Source of the DNA: Aquidulcibacter paucihalophilus | GTDB lineage: Bacteria > Pseudomonadota > Alphaproteobacteria > Caulobacterales > Caulobacteraceae | Length of the DNA: 64,000 nt | Direction: 5' to 3' | Assembly (NCBI GenBank): GCA_030285985.1 | Contig: CP127384.1 | Span: forward strand, 1,910,501-1,974,500 | Part shown: in pieces, positions 8,375-18,574 of the stretch | Layout of the letters: each line of letters starts with the position of its first letter | Numbering within the stretch: the stretch's first letter is position 1 | The notes under the pieces: generated by a model | Seen by the model: only the letters and a program-made list of their open reading frames with translations | The model's database searches: none | What the model was told of the DNA's origin: nothing | Program-made: the position numbers and the translations under genes

Positions 8375-9255
8375 GCCGGCTCGACACCGACGAGGATGAG
8401 ATCGAGGCGTCGCGCGCGCCCCTGATGGATCATCTGATCGAACTGCGCGGGCGGCTGGTGATCTGCGTGATCGCCTTTGTCGTCGGCTTCATCGGCTGCT
8501 TCTATTTCGCCGAACCGCTGTACATCTTCCTGGTCAAGCCGTTCGCGGCGGCGGCGGCCTTCCACCAGTCGGTCGGGCCGCACGGCCATGTATCGCCGCT
8601 GGACCTGATCCTGGGCACCGCGGGGCTGAAGCCCCTGCCCGGCGTCGACGGCCAGACGGTCAATCTGATCTATACGGCACCGCTGGAAATCCTCTTCACC
8701 AAGATGAAGCTGGCGGGCTTCGGAGCCATCGTCGTGGCCTTCCCGGTGCTGGCCTGGCAGCTGTATCGTTTTGTGGCCCCCGGCCTGTACCGCAATGAGA
8801 AGGGTGCTTTCCTGCCCTTCCTGGTCGCGGCCCCCCTGTTGTTCATGCTGGGCGCGGCCCTTGTCTATTTCGTCATGCTGCCGTTCGTCATGTGGTTCTC
8901 TCTGAGCCAGCAGATCACCGGCGGCGGCGTCTCGGCGGCCCTGCTGCCCAAGGTGTCGGACTATCTGAACCTGGTCACCGCCCTGCTGCTGGCCTTCGGC
9001 CTGTGCTTCCAGCTGCCGGTGGTGATGACCCTGCTGGGACTCGCCGGGATCATTTCCTCAAAGGTCATGGCCGAGGGCCGCCGCTACGCCATCATGGCCG
9101 TCGTGGTGGTCGCCGCCGTCGTGACCCCGCCCGATCCGATCAGCCAGATCATGCTCGCCGTGCCGCTGGTGCTGCTCTACGAGATCTCGATCTGGTGCGT
9201 CCGGCTGATCGAGTTCCGCCGGAAGAAGGCGGATGCGGCCGAGGGGCTGACCTGA
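8371..9255 (+). CDS. tatC: Twin-arginine translocase subunit TatC
   Basis: TatC is the six-helix core of the Tat receptor. The 294-residue protein begins with the usual LMDHLIELRGRL segment, shows about six hydrophobic helices, and contains the conserved YRFVAPGLYRNEK loop and VVTPPDPISQ motif. It starts on a GTG overlapping the tatB stop (GTGA). Residues 65-90 form a somewhat long first periplasmic loop. Confidence 0.97.
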   Translation: MSRLDTDEDEIEASRAPLMDHLIELRGRLVICVIAFVVGFIGCFYFAEPLYIFLVKPFAAAAAFHQSVGPHGHVSPLDLILGTAGLKPLPGVDGQTVNLIYTAPLEILFTKMKLAGFGAIVVAFPVLAWQLYRFVAPGLYRNEKGAFLPFLVAAPLLFMLGAALVYFVMLPFVMWFSLSQQITGGGVSAALLPKVSDYLNLVTALLLAFGLCFQLPVVMTLLGLAGIISSKVMAEGRRYAIMAVVVVAAVVTPPDPISQIMLAVPLVLLYEISIWCVRLIEFRRKKADAAEGLT

Positions 9256-9298
9256 GCGCTGGCGACGCCTTGCACCCGATTGTGCTAAGGAAGACGAC

Positions 9299-10345
9299 AT
9301 GGTTGCGCCCGACACTGTCCTGATGCCGCCGACCGGCCGCGCCGCCGTCCTGATCGCGCGGCTGAAGCGGATTCCCGGCGCACGGTACTGGGCCGCGGCA
9401 GGTCTGGTGCTCATCTCGCTCTGGGTGCGGCTGCTCGTCTCGCCCTATCTCGCCAGCGGCTATGGCTACACCTGCTTCTATCCGGGCGTGATCCTGTCCG
9501 CCTACTGGCTGGGCGCGCGGCCCGGGCTCATGGCGGCCGGCCTTTCGACCGTGATCGTTTATAACTTCATGGGACCAAAGCCCTTCTCCTTCCCGACCGA
9601 CGGGCGGGCCATGGTCGCCCTGGGCTTCTTCCTCGTCTCGTCCCTGCTGCTGATTCACGTGCTCAGCACCATCCGCGCGCGGCTCAACACCCTGACCACC
9701 AAACATGCGCAGGTCGAAGCCCTCGCCATGGGCCAGGCCGAACTGTTTCGCGACCACGCCCAGCGCACGACCGATCATCTGCAGCTGATCTCCGCCATCC
9801 TGCAGCTGCGGGCGCGTGAGGAGGCCGATCCGTTGGCTTCGCAGGTTCTGACCAACGCCGCCTCACGCACAATGGTCATCTCGCGCGCCCACAGGGCGTT
9901 CACGGGCGGCACAGACCGCCGCATTCCATTCGAGGCCTTCGCGCGCAAACTGGTCGAGGCCGCCGCGGCCCGCGGGGGCGTGCCGTCCGATCGCGTGAGC
10001 ATCTCAGGCGGCGCGCGCGACATCCCGCTGGAGCAGGCAACCTCGCTGGGTCTGGTCCTGCTGGAATATCTGAACACCCTGAAAGCCCAAGGCGCCGCCG
10101 TGGCCCTCGCCGTCACCCTGGACGACGACGGACGGGACCGGTTCCTGGACCTGGCGGTGACCGAGGGCCAGGGCCCCGCCCCCGACGATATCCCCCTGTT
10201 CGAGGCGATCACCGAACAACTGGGTGGACGACTGCTGATCACCCGCGGTGCCCCGGGTGGCGGCGGGGGCGGCGTGCGGATCACCTTCCCGGCCGAAATC
10301 CAGCCGGTGGAGCGCTGGAACCCTGTCGCGGTCAGCCTCCACTAA
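9299..10345 (+). CDS. Membrane histidine-kinase-like protein with degenerate H-box
   Basis: The 348-residue protein has an N-terminal DUF4118-like membrane region (three or four helices, about 29-122). A HisKA_2-like dimerisation helix (about 145-200) and a weak ATPase-like domain (about 205-335) follow. The conserved family motif HRVKNNLQ is replaced by QRTTDHLQ around residue 155, so the usual phosphate-accepting histidine is glutamine. The N-box equivalent GLVLLEYLNT lacks the Mg-binding asparagine. His153 is three residues off register. It follows tatC with its own AAGGAAG site. It is probably a pseudokinase or phosphotransfer scaffold rather than an active kinase. No response regulator is adjacent. 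Confidence 0.75.
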   Translation: MVAPDTVLMPPTGRAAVLIARLKRIPGARYWAAAGLVLISLWVRLLVSPYLASGYGYTCFYPGVILSAYWLGARPGLMAAGLSTVIVYNFMGPKPFSFPTDGRAMVALGFFLVSSLLLIHVLSTIRARLNTLTTKHAQVEALAMGQAELFRDHAQRTTDHLQLISAILQLRAREEADPLASQVLTNAASRTMVISRAHRAFTGGTDRRIPFEAFARKLVEAAAARGGVPSDRVSISGGARDIPLEQATSLGLVLLEYLNTLKAQGAAVALAVTLDDDGRDRFLDLAVTEGQGPAPDDIPLFEAITEQLGGRLLITRGAPGGGGGGVRITFPAEIQPVERWNPVAVSLH

Positions 10346-10403
10346 ACCGGAACAACCCCCGAGCGGGGCCGTTAGCACCGGGTTCCCATCCAGGAGTCCG
10401 TCC

Positions 10404-10679
10404 ATGACCATCCGCCACACGCTCACCACGGCCGCCGCCTTCGCCGTTGTCGCCCTCGGCGCCGCCGCCTGCACCCCGGCCGCCAACGATACGGACGCCG
10501 CGCGCGACACCGATACGACCACCATCATCGAGCGCGAGGTCCCGGCCGCCCCCGTGGTCATCGAACGCGAAGTCCCCGTCCCTTCCCCGCCGGTGGTCAT
10601 AGAAACCGATCGCACCGACGACAGCACCACGGTCCGCGCCGGCCGCGACGGCATCGAGGTCGAGACCACCAACCGCTAG
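10404..10679 (+). CDS. Small predicted lipoprotein with VIEREVP repeats
   Basis: The 91-residue protein begins with a basic, hydrophobic signal ending in ALGAAAC, a lipobox-like sequence though alanine at -3 is less usual. The mature part is mostly acidic and proline-rich, with two IEREVP units and a related VVIETDR. An AGGAG ribosome site lies eight bases before the start. I recognise no domain. It probably sits in the cell envelope as a low-complexity tether. Confidence 0.7.
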   Translation: MTIRHTLTTAAAFAVVALGAAACTPAANDTDAARDTDTTTIIEREVPAAPVVIEREVPVPSPPVVIETDRTDDSTTVRAGRDGIEVETTNR

Positions 10680-10749
10680 TCGCGCGAACGGCCAACGCGC
10701 GGGAGCTGCTGGCATCCAGCGCCCACCGACGCTGGTTCAGAGCGCGACG

Positions 10750-11259
10750 TCAGAACATCTCCAACAGGGCGAGGCCGGCCACGTTCCACACAATGTGTGC
10801 AGTCGCCGTCTCGCTCCATGCCCGACGAAGGCCGCCGTCGGTCCGGGCTCGCAGAAAAAGGAGCCCGAGCAGGGCGAATGCGACTCCGCGACTGAGCGCC
10901 AGCGGGGTTCCGCCGTGGGCCACGAAAGCGAGCACGGCGACAATGGTCACATAGGCCAAACCGGCTCGCGGGTTCTCCGGATTCCGGGCGAACGTCTTGG
11001 TGAGCACAATCCATATCAGCGCCATGACCACGGTTTCGGACAACGGCGTCAGGACGCCGCTGATGACCCAATCCGCGACTTGCGGTTCGAATGAGAACAC
11101 ACGTTCGGCAGCTTGAGACAATGCCGCCCGTCCCAGCCAGCTAGCGAACAGGAGGTTCCAGCCCAGAGTCAGGGCAAGGCAGGCGGCACCGACCGCAACC
11201 GGCCTCAATCGCACCGGGCAGGTTACGCCATCGCGCCGGGGCAGGTTCGCAACGTCCAT
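10750..11259 (-). CDS. CPBP-like (CAAX protease-like) membrane protein, incomplete motif 1
   Basis: The 169-residue protein has four or five hydrophobic segments. Three short stretches resemble the CPBP/Abi metalloprotease family: SETVVM where EExxxR is expected, FVAHGG matching FxxxH loosely, and HIVWN matching HxxxN. Motif 1 has only one glutamate and no arginine, so activity is doubtful. It lies alone between the lipoprotein and the glnA terminator. Treat the family call as tentative. Confidence 0.5.
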   Translation of the reverse strand: MDVANLPRRDGVTCPVRLRPVAVGAACLALTLGWNLLFASWLGRAALSQAAERVFSFEPQVADWVISGVLTPLSETVVMALIWIVLTKTFARNPENPRAGLAYVTIVAVLAFVAHGGTPLALSRGVAFALLGLLFLRARTDGGLRRAWSETATAHIVWNVAGLALLEMF

Positions 11260-11296
11260 TGCTCGTCCTCAAAGCCAGCGCCAAGCTTTGAGAAGC

Positions 11297-11330
11297 AAAA
11301 GGGGGCCGGTTGGTCGCCCAACCGGCCCCC
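11297..11330 (-). terminator. Intrinsic terminator of glnA
   Basis: On the minus strand a perfect 13-bp stem GGGGGCCGGTTGG pairs across the loop GCGA and is followed by TTTTG. It lies about 29 bases after the glnA stop. It is one of the clearest Rho-independent terminators in the window. Confidence 0.9.
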
Positions 11331-11358
11331 TTAGTCGATCAGCAGAACGTCTTGTCGA

Positions 11359-12765
11359 TCAGCAGCTGTAGTACATGTCGAATTCGACGGGGTGCGGGTG
11401 CAGTTGCAGGCGCATCACCTCTTCCATCTTCAGCTCGATGTAGCTGTCGATGAAGTCGTCATCCATGACGCCGCCCTTCTTGAGGAAGGCGCGGTCCTGG
11501 TCGAGGTTGTCGAGCGCTTCCTTCAGCGAGCCGCAGACCTCGGGGATCGAGCCGCGCTCTTCCGGCGGCAGGTCGTAGAGGTTCTTGTCGGCGGGCGCGC
11601 CCGGATCGATGCGGTTCTCGATGCCGTCCAGGCCCGCCATCAGCAGGGCCACGAAGGTCAGATAGGGGTTGCCCATCGGATCGGGGAAACGGGCTTCGAT
11701 GCGCTTGGCCTTGGGCGAGTTGACCCACGGAATACGGATCGAGGCCGAACGGTTGCGCGACGAATAGGCCAGTTTCACCGGGGCTTCGTAGCCGGGCACC
11801 AGGCGCTTGTAGGAGTTGGTCGTCGAGTTGGCGAAGGCGTTGATGGCCTTGGCGTGTTTGATGATGCCGCCGATGTACCAGAGGCAAAGGTCCGAGAGGC
11901 CGGCGTATTTGTCGCCCGCGAACAGCGGCTTGCCGTCACGCCAGATCGACTGGTGCACGTGCATGCCCGAGCCGTTGTCGCCGAAGGTCGGCTTGGCCAT
12001 GAAGGTGGCCGACTTGCCGTAGGCGGCGGCGACGTTGTGGATGACGTATTTGTAGAGCTGCAGGCGGTCGGCCATGGTCAGCAGGTCGCTGAACTTGAGG
12101 CCCAGTTCGTGCTGGGCCGGGGCGACCTCGTGGTGGTGCTTCTCGGGCTGCATGCCGAGGTCGCGCATGACGCCCAGCATTTCGCCGCGCAGGTCCTGGG
12201 CGCTGTCGGTCGGGTTGACCGGGAAATAGCCGCCCTTGTGCGTCGGGCGATGGCCCATATTGCCTTCGGAATACTCCGCGCCCGTATTGGCCGGCAGTTC
12301 GATCGAATCGTAGGTGTAGCCCGTGTCATGAGGGGCCGTGGACCAGCGGACGTCGTCGAAGATGAAGAACTCGGCTTCCGGGCCGAAGAAGACGGTGTCG
12401 CCCACGCCCGAGGACTGGACATAGGCCAGGGCCTTCTTGGCCATCGAGCGGCTGTCGCGGTTGTAGGGCTCGCCGGTGTCGGGGTTCAGCACGTCGCAGA
12501 ACAGGAACATCGTCGTCTGCTGGTAGAACGGATCGATCCAGTAGCCGTTCAGGTCCGGCTTGAGCAGCATGTCGGACTCGTTGATCGCCTTCCAGCCGGC
12601 GATCGAGGAGCCGTCGAACATCGTGCCCTCTTCGAGGAACTCTTCATCGACCAGGTCGATATCGAAGGTGACGTGCTGCATCCGACCCTTGGTGTCGGTG
12701 AAACGGAGATCGACGTATTTCACGTCCTTCTCCTTGATCTCCTTGAGAATCTTTCCGGCGCTCAT
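11359..12765 (-). CDS. glnA: Glutamine synthetase, type I
   Basis: The enzyme makes glutamine from glutamate, ammonia and ATP. The 468-residue length is that of type I-beta dodecameric enzymes. Visible motifs include [29 protein letters not shown], the NRSASIRIP substrate loop, and NLYDLPPEE around the adenylylation tyrosine. It lies downstream of glnB on the same strand, with a terminator between them. A 12-base direct repeat (GTCGATCAGCAG) at 11334 and 11354 spans the stop codon. Confidence 0.98.
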   Translation of the reverse strand: MSAGKILKEIKEKDVKYVDLRFTDTKGRMQHVTFDIDLVDEEFLEEGTMFDGSSIAGWKAINESDMLLKPDLNGYWIDPFYQQTTMFLFCDVLNPDTGEPYNRDSRSMAKKALAYVQSSGVGDTVFFGPEAEFFIFDDVRWSTAPHDTGYTYDSIELPANTGAEYSEGNMGHRPTHKGGYFPVNPTDSAQDLRGEMLGVMRDLGMQPEKHHHEVAPAQHELGLKFSDLLTMADRLQLYKYVIHNVAAAYGKSATFMAKPTFGDNGSGMHVHQSIWRDGKPLFAGDKYAGLSDLCLWYIGGIIKHAKAINAFANSTTNSYKRLVPGYEAPVKLAYSSRNRSASIRIPWVNSPKAKRIEARFPDPMGNPYLTFVALLMAGLDGIENRIDPGAPADKNLYDLPPEERGSIPEVCGSLKEALDNLDQDRAFLKKGGVMDDDFIDSYIELKMEEVMRLQLHPHPVEFDMYYSC

Positions 12766-12797
12766 GTCTTGTGGATCCTGTCTGGCGGGGGAGGAAG

Positions 12798-12826
12798 AAA
12801 AACGGCCGTCCCTTTCGGAACGGCCG
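12798..12826 (-). terminator. Intercistronic terminator between glnB and glnA
   Basis: On the minus strand CGGCCGTTCC, loop GAAA, and GGGACGGCCG form a 10-bp stem (one G-T pair) closed by a GNRA-type tetraloop, followed by TTTTTC. It starts about ten bases after the glnB stop and lies upstream of glnA. It therefore should reduce read-through into glnA or set the PII to synthetase ratio. Confidence 0.85.
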
Positions 12827-12836
12827 GATGGGAGGG

Positions 12837-14123
<1,287 letters not shown>

Positions 14124-14195
14124 GCGCGACGCCCCGCCCGGTTCAATTCGTCACCGAAGCGGCCTATTCCGACGCAACGTCGCCGGAGCCCTGCC

Positions 14196-14963
14196 TTGTT
14201 GATCGTCCTGTCCCCGGCCAAGCGGCTGGATTTCACCGAAGCCGATCCCGGCCTGCCCGCCAGCGAGCGCCGCTTCCTTGAGGATACCGGCTCGCTCGCC
14301 AGGACCGCGCGCGGCCGCACGTTGGCCGAACTGCGCCAGCTGATGAGCCTGTCCGACGATCTGGCGCGGCTGAACCGGGAGCGGTTCCAGGCCTTCGACC
14401 CCGACTCGACCGACGGGGTGCAGGCGGCCTTCGCCTTTGCGGGCGACGTCTATGAGGGACTGAAGGCGCGGGAGCTGGATGCGGCCGGTCTGGCCTTCGC
14501 CCAGGACCATGTGCGGATCCTGTCGGGCCTGTACGGCCTGCTGCGGCCGCTGGACCGGATCCAGCCCTATCGGCTCGAGATGGGGACGCGGCTGAAGACC
14601 CGGCGCGGGTCCAGCCTGTATGATTTCTGGGGCGACCGGATCGCGAAACAGCTGAACGCCGACGCCGAAGGTCAGGGCCGGCGGGTGCTGGTGAACCTGG
14701 CGAGCCAGGAATATTTCGGCGCCGTCGACGCCCGGGCGCTGAAACTGCCGGTGGTCACGCCGCAGTTCCGCGAGTCGAAGGATGGCGAGAGCCGGATCAT
14801 CTCCTTCTTCGCCAAGAAGGCGCGCGGCGGCATGACGCGGTTCGCCATCGACGAGCGGATCGAGAAGGCCGAGGACCTCAAGGCGTTCGATCGCGACGGC
14901 TATCGCTTTGACAAGGCGGCCTCGAGCGAGACAGAGTGGATATTCATCAGGTCGGGAAATTAA
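14196..14963 (+). CDS. yaaA: Peroxide stress protein YaaA
   Basis: The 255-residue protein of the YaaA (DUF328) family begins MLIVLSPAKRLDF, matching the conserved start, on a TTG codon with GGAG upstream. Other family marks are LSGLYGLLRPLD, PYRLEMGTRL, NLASQEYF and FAKKARG. In E. coli the protein limits intracellular iron during peroxide stress and binds DNA. It lies 72 bases after nnrD on the same strand. Confidence 0.95.
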   Translation: MLIVLSPAKRLDFTEADPGLPASERRFLEDTGSLARTARGRTLAELRQLMSLSDDLARLNRERFQAFDPDSTDGVQAAFAFAGDVYEGLKARELDAAGLAFAQDHVRILSGLYGLLRPLDRIQPYRLEMGTRLKTRRGSSLYDFWGDRIAKQLNADAEGQGRRVLVNLASQEYFGAVDARALKLPVVTPQFRESKDGESRIISFFAKKARGGMTRFAIDERIEKAEDLKAFDRDGYRFDKAASSETEWIFIRSGN

Positions 14964-15034
14964 TCCCGGCTGTCGCCTTCGCAAACGCGAACGGCTAGGC
15001 TGGCGACACAAGACTGACGGACGGACGAGACCCC

Positions 15035-15883
15035 ATGTTCCAATGGCCCAAACGCGGTGACGGCGCTGAGACGGCGAACGAGCCCTTCCGCGACATCGGC
15101 GACCTGAAGGGTCAGGTGGCGGTGATCTCGGGCTCGACCTCCGGCATCGGTCTCGCCTTCGCCCGCGCCATCGCCTCGCGCGGCGGCGATGTGGTGCTGA
15201 ACGGCCTCGGTGACCCGTCAGAGATCGAACGCACCCGGTCGGAGCTGGAGGCCAGCTGCGGCGTGCAGGTGCGCTATCACGCGGCCAATATGCTGCGCGG
15301 CGACGAGGTCGCCGACATGGTGGCCTATGGCAAGCACCAGCTGGGCCGGGTCGACATCCTGATCAACAATGCCGGCATCCAGCATGTCGAGGCGGTCGAG
15401 AAATTCCCGTCCGACAAGTGGGAACAGATCATCGCCATCAACCTGTCCTCGACCTTCTACGCGACGCGCGCGGCCATTCCGATCATGAAGGCCCAGGGCC
15501 GCGGGCGGATCATCAACGTCGCCTCGGCCCACGGCCTGGTCGCCAGCCCGTTCAAGTCCGCCTATGTCGCGGCCAAACACGGCGTCCTCGGCTTCACCAA
15601 GACGGTGGCGCTGGAAGTCGCGCAGGACAACATCACCTGCAACGCAATCTGCCCCGGCTTCGTCGAGACGCCGATCGTTGAAAAGCAGATCGCCGACCAG
15701 GCCCGCACGCGCGGCATGTCAAAAGAAGCTGTGCTGAAGGACGTGATCCTCGGCTCCCAGCCGACCAAGCGGTTCGTCACCACCGACGAACTGACCGGCA
15801 TGATGCTCTATCTGGTCAGCGACCTGGGCGCCTCGGCCAACGGTGCCAGCTTCTCGATCGACGGCGGCTGGACGGCGCATTAG
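15035..15883 (+). CDS. bdhA: 3-hydroxybutyrate dehydrogenase (short-chain dehydrogenase)
   Basis: The enzyme interconverts D-3-hydroxybutyrate and acetoacetate with NAD, in polyhydroxybutyrate and ketone-body use. The 282-residue protein has SGSTSGIG at about 32-39, NNAG at 111-114, and the catalytic Ser164, Tyr177 and Lys181. FVETPIVEKQIA and SFSIDGGWTAH are typical of the subfamily. It carries about 20 extra N-terminal residues, but no upstream or downstream start fits better. The subfamily call rests on recognition. Confidence 0.85.
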   Translation: MFQWPKRGDGAETANEPFRDIGDLKGQVAVISGSTSGIGLAFARAIASRGGDVVLNGLGDPSEIERTRSELEASCGVQVRYHAANMLRGDEVADMVAYGKHQLGRVDILINNAGIQHVEAVEKFPSDKWEQIIAINLSSTFYATRAAIPIMKAQGRGRIINVASAHGLVASPFKSAYVAAKHGVLGFTKTVALEVAQDNITCNAICPGFVETPIVEKQIADQARTRGMSKEAVLKDVILGSQPTKRFVTTDELTGMMLYLVSDLGASANGASFSIDGGWTAH

Positions 15884-15897
15884 GCCGCGGGCAGTCG

Positions 15898-16431
15898 ATG
15901 CCAATTCCCGGGATCATGGAATCGAGCGGTTCCCTGTCATTGATTGCGGCGACGCACGCTTCCCTGGACGCCGAGGAAATGGGCGGCGATCACCTGGCCG
16001 GGCACCTGGGCGTCGGCGCTCCCCCAACCTGGCCACCCGAGCACAATGACGCAGGGACCCGGGCGTGGATGCGAGCGCTCCTGCTCGCCCATCCTGACGA
16101 ACCCGGCTGCGGATCCTGGTACATTCTGGCCGACGCCCGGTTGGTCGGCATCTGTGGCTACAACGGCCCCCCGGACGCCATGGGGGCGGTGGAGATCGGC
16201 TATTCGGTGATCGAAGCCGAGCAGCGCAAGGGATACGGCAGTGCCGCCACCGGCCTGCTGGTGGCGAGGGCTTTTCGGGACAGTCGGGTCATGTCCATCG
16301 CCGGCGAGACCCTGCCGGCGCTTGAGGCGTCGCAGAAGGTGATGATCCGCAACGGGTTCCGGCTGGTCGGTTCGAGAACTGATGACGAAGCCGGAGAGAT
16401 ACTCCGCTTCGTCCGGTCCCGCCCGGCCTAA
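15898..16431 (+). CDS. GNAT-family N-acetyltransferase
   Basis: The 177-residue protein has a GNAT fold. EIGYSVIEAEQRKGYGSAATGLL (about 100-122) is the acetyl-CoA binding strand and loop, and VMIRNGFRLVG is the late helix/strand. The substrate cannot be read; the RimJ/RimL-like layout suggests a protein or small-molecule amine. It starts 14 bases after bdhA and overlaps the convergent tsaC by four bases. Confidence 0.8.
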   Translation: MPIPGIMESSGSLSLIAATHASLDAEEMGGDHLAGHLGVGAPPTWPPEHNDAGTRAWMRALLLAHPDEPGCGSWYILADARLVGICGYNGPPDAMGAVEIGYSVIEAEQRKGYGSAATGLLVARAFRDSRVMSIAGETLPALEASQKVMIRNGFRLVGSRTDDEAGEILRFVRSRPA

Positions 16432-17339
16432 CCGACATACCCCGCCGCGCGCCGCAGACGGTCGTTGATCGCCTCGCCCAGCCCCTTTGCCGGTATCGGC
16501 GACACCGCAATCCCCGACGGCCGCTCGCGATCCGCCTCCCGCAGCCGACGGAACAGGTTGGCGGCCGCCTCGCGCAGGTCGCCGGTCGCGCTGAGGCTCC
16601 AGCGCGGATCGCCGACGCCGGGACCGAAGCCGAGCAGGATCTCGCCGGGCCGCGTCGCTTCTGCCTCGATGCGCACCGGCGCGTCCGGCGCGTAGTGCAG
16701 GGCCATGCGGCCGGGGGAGCGATGCCCCTCCCCGTCCCGGTCCAGAGGGCCGACGACGGCCTCGATCTCCTCGCGGGTGACCGAGCCGGGACGCAGCAGG
16801 GAGACGCGACCGTCCAGCACCGAGACGACGGTGCTTTCGACGCCCACGGCGCAATCGCCGCCGTCCAGCGCGGCCGCCGCGAAGGCCCCCGTCTCCTCGA
16901 CGGCATCGGCGAAGGTGGTCGGGCTGGGGCGGCCCGAGCGATTGGCGGAGGGGGCGACCACCGGGCGGCCGAAGGCGGCGATGACGGCGCGGGCACGGGC
17001 GTGGCCGGGCACCCGGACGGCGACGCTGTCCAGCCCCGCCCGGGCCAGGTCGCAGACCCGGTCGCGATCCCGGACCGGGGCCACGATGGTCAGGGGGCCG
17101 GGCCAGAAGGCCTCGCCCAGGGCCCGCGCCCGGGCGTCGAATACCGCGATGGCCTCGGCCTGGATGGCGTCGGCGACATGGGCGATGAGCGGATTGAAAC
17201 GGGGGCGGCCCTTGGCCTCGAAGATGGCGGCCACGGCGGTCGCGTTTCCGGCGTCAGCGCCCAGGCCGTAGACGGTCTCGGTCGGCAGGATGACGAGGCG
17301 GCCATCGGCCAGGATGCGCGCGGCCTCGGTGTCGGACAC
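16428..17339 (-). CDS. tsaC: L-threonylcarbamoyladenylate synthase (Sua5 form)
   Basis: The enzyme makes threonylcarbamoyl-AMP for the tRNA t6A modification. The YrdC domain shows LPTETVYGLGADA, KGRPRFNPLIAHV, VAPSANRSGRPSPT and the ALHYAPDAPV linker. A C-terminal Sua5 domain follows, giving about 303 residues. The frame is open to 17405 inside yceI, but the extra 22 residues are low complexity. The GTG at 17339, two bases after the yceI stop, gives the normal family start. It is third in the cytochrome b561-yceI-tsaC operon. Confidence 0.92.
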   Translation of the reverse strand: MSDTEAARILADGRLVILPTETVYGLGADAGNATAVAAIFEAKGRPRFNPLIAHVADAIQAEAIAVFDARARALGEAFWPGPLTIVAPVRDRDRVCDLARAGLDSVAVRVPGHARARAVIAAFGRPVVAPSANRSGRPSPTTFADAVEETGAFAAAALDGGDCAVGVESTVVSVLDGRVSLLRPGSVTREEIEAVVGPLDRDGEGHRSPGRMALHYAPDAPVRIEAEATRPGEILLGFGPGVGDPRWSLSATGDLREAAANLFRRLREADRERPSGIAVSPIPAKGLGEAINDRLRRAAGYVG

Positions 17340-17341
17340 GT

Positions 17342-17899
17342 TCAGCCGCGTTGCGCCTGAAGCGCCACCCGCACCGTCACCTGTCGTCCGACCAGCCCGT
17401 TCCACGGCCCCGATGTCCCTATGCCGAAATCCACGCGATTCAGGACGAATGCGCCCGCCAGATGCGCCCGGTCGCCGGTCACGCGCAAGTCCACGGGAAA
17501 GGCGACCGGCCGGGTCACCCCCTTCATCATCACCCGGGCGCGCGCGGTATAGCGGTCGCCCCCGAGCGGCTCCAGAGACTGCAGATCGAAGCGGATCTGC
17601 GGATAGCGGGCGGCATCGAGGAAGGCCGGGCTGGTGGCGCGCGCCGAGGCGACGGCCGGTGACATCGCCAGCGAGGCTGACTGGACGATCACTGTGGCGC
17701 GCGTCCGGTCCGGATCGGCCGGATCGAAGACGATGTCGCCCCGCCAGTCCCCGAACCGGCCGCTGTGCGAGCCGCCGAAGGCCCGGACCGAAAGCTCGAT
17801 GCGCGACGCGTCGCGGTCCACCGTCCAGGGGATGGTCGCCGCCCCGGTCAGGGTCAGCAAGGCCAGACCGGCGACAATCAGGGTGGCGACGCGCCTCAC
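17342..17899 (-). CDS. YceI-family periplasmic protein
   Basis: The 185-residue protein has a cleavable signal (MRRVATLIVAGLALLTLTGA) and a YceI lipocalin-like barrel: WTVDRDASRIELSVRAFGG near the start, then FDLQSLEPLG and VTRPVAFPVDL. The family binds isoprenoid or other hydrophobic molecules. A GTG at 17917 is possible, but the GTG at 17899 makes a GTGA overlap with the cytochrome b561 stop and gives a better signal peptide. YceI with b561 is a common pair. Confidence 0.9.
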   Translation of the reverse strand: MRRVATLIVAGLALLTLTGAATIPWTVDRDASRIELSVRAFGGSHSGRFGDWRGDIVFDPADPDRTRATVIVQSASLAMSPAVASARATSPAFLDAARYPQIRFDLQSLEPLGGDRYTARARVMMKGVTRPVAFPVDLRVTGDRAHLAGAFVLNRVDFGIGTSGPWNGLVGRQVTVRVALQAQRG

Positions 17900-18450
17900 G
17901 ACCGGCGCGGAATCCACGGGATCATCCGGTGCAGGACATTGTCCCGGTCGACGAACTGATGCTTCAGCGCGGCCAGGACATGCAGGGCGATCAGGACATA
18001 GAGGCCTTTCATCACCAGCTCATGGATGTCGATGATGGAGCGGAAGGCGTCCCGGCCGCCGGTGATCGGCAGCAGCGGCCAGTTGAACAGGCCAAACATG
18101 CTGAGGTCACGCCCGGTCGCGGACACCGCCGCCCAGCCGGTCAGCGGCATGGCGATCAGCAGGATGTAGAACAGGACGTGCGTCACCCGGGCCAGGACCT
18201 TCTCCCAGGGCTTCATGCCGTCCGGCAGAGGCAGGGCGGGATTGGCGAAGCGCCAGCCGATCCGCACCAGCGTCAGGATCAGAACGGTCAGCCCCAGCGC
18301 CTTGTGAATCTGGACGAATTCGCGGGAGATCGTCTGCCCCTCGGTCGCCTCATGCGCGGTTATCAGGAGCACCTGGGCGAGAATCATCGCCGCGATCAGC
18401 CAGTGCAGCATGAGCGAGACGGCAGAATAGCGATTGCGTGGTTCGGCCAT
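17896..18450 (-). CDS. Cytochrome b561 family protein
   Basis: The 184-residue membrane protein has four helices and histidines suited to bind two b hemes: LMLHWLIAA, IHKALGLT, THVLFY and ALHVLAALKHQFV. The family moves electrons between quinone and periplasmic acceptors. The start at 18450 (MAEPRNRYS) has GAGGA just before it; the longer frame to 18537 crosses the opposite gene's leader. It is the first gene of the operon with yceI and tsaC. Confidence 0.93.
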   Translation of the reverse strand: MAEPRNRYSAVSLMLHWLIAAMILAQVLLITAHEATEGQTISREFVQIHKALGLTVLILTLVRIGWRFANPALPLPDGMKPWEKVLARVTHVLFYILLIAMPLTGWAAVSATGRDLSMFGLFNWPLLPITGGRDAFRSIIDIHELVMKGLYVLIALHVLAALKHQFVDRDNVLHRMIPWIPRRS

Positions 18451-18574
18451 GGGTCCTCGGCATATTGAACGCCCCAGACTGGACCAGCCGGACGCCGACG
18501 CCAAGGCCGCTTGCATACCGTCGCGGCAAGGCGGCATGAACGCGGATCAGAACGCCAACAAGGCCCGCTCTCCC

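Noticed and set aside
11334..11365. Two GTCGATCAGCAG copies around the glnA stop as a regulatory repeat.
   Set aside because: They are short and only two, and one lies in the coding end. A small local duplication explains them.
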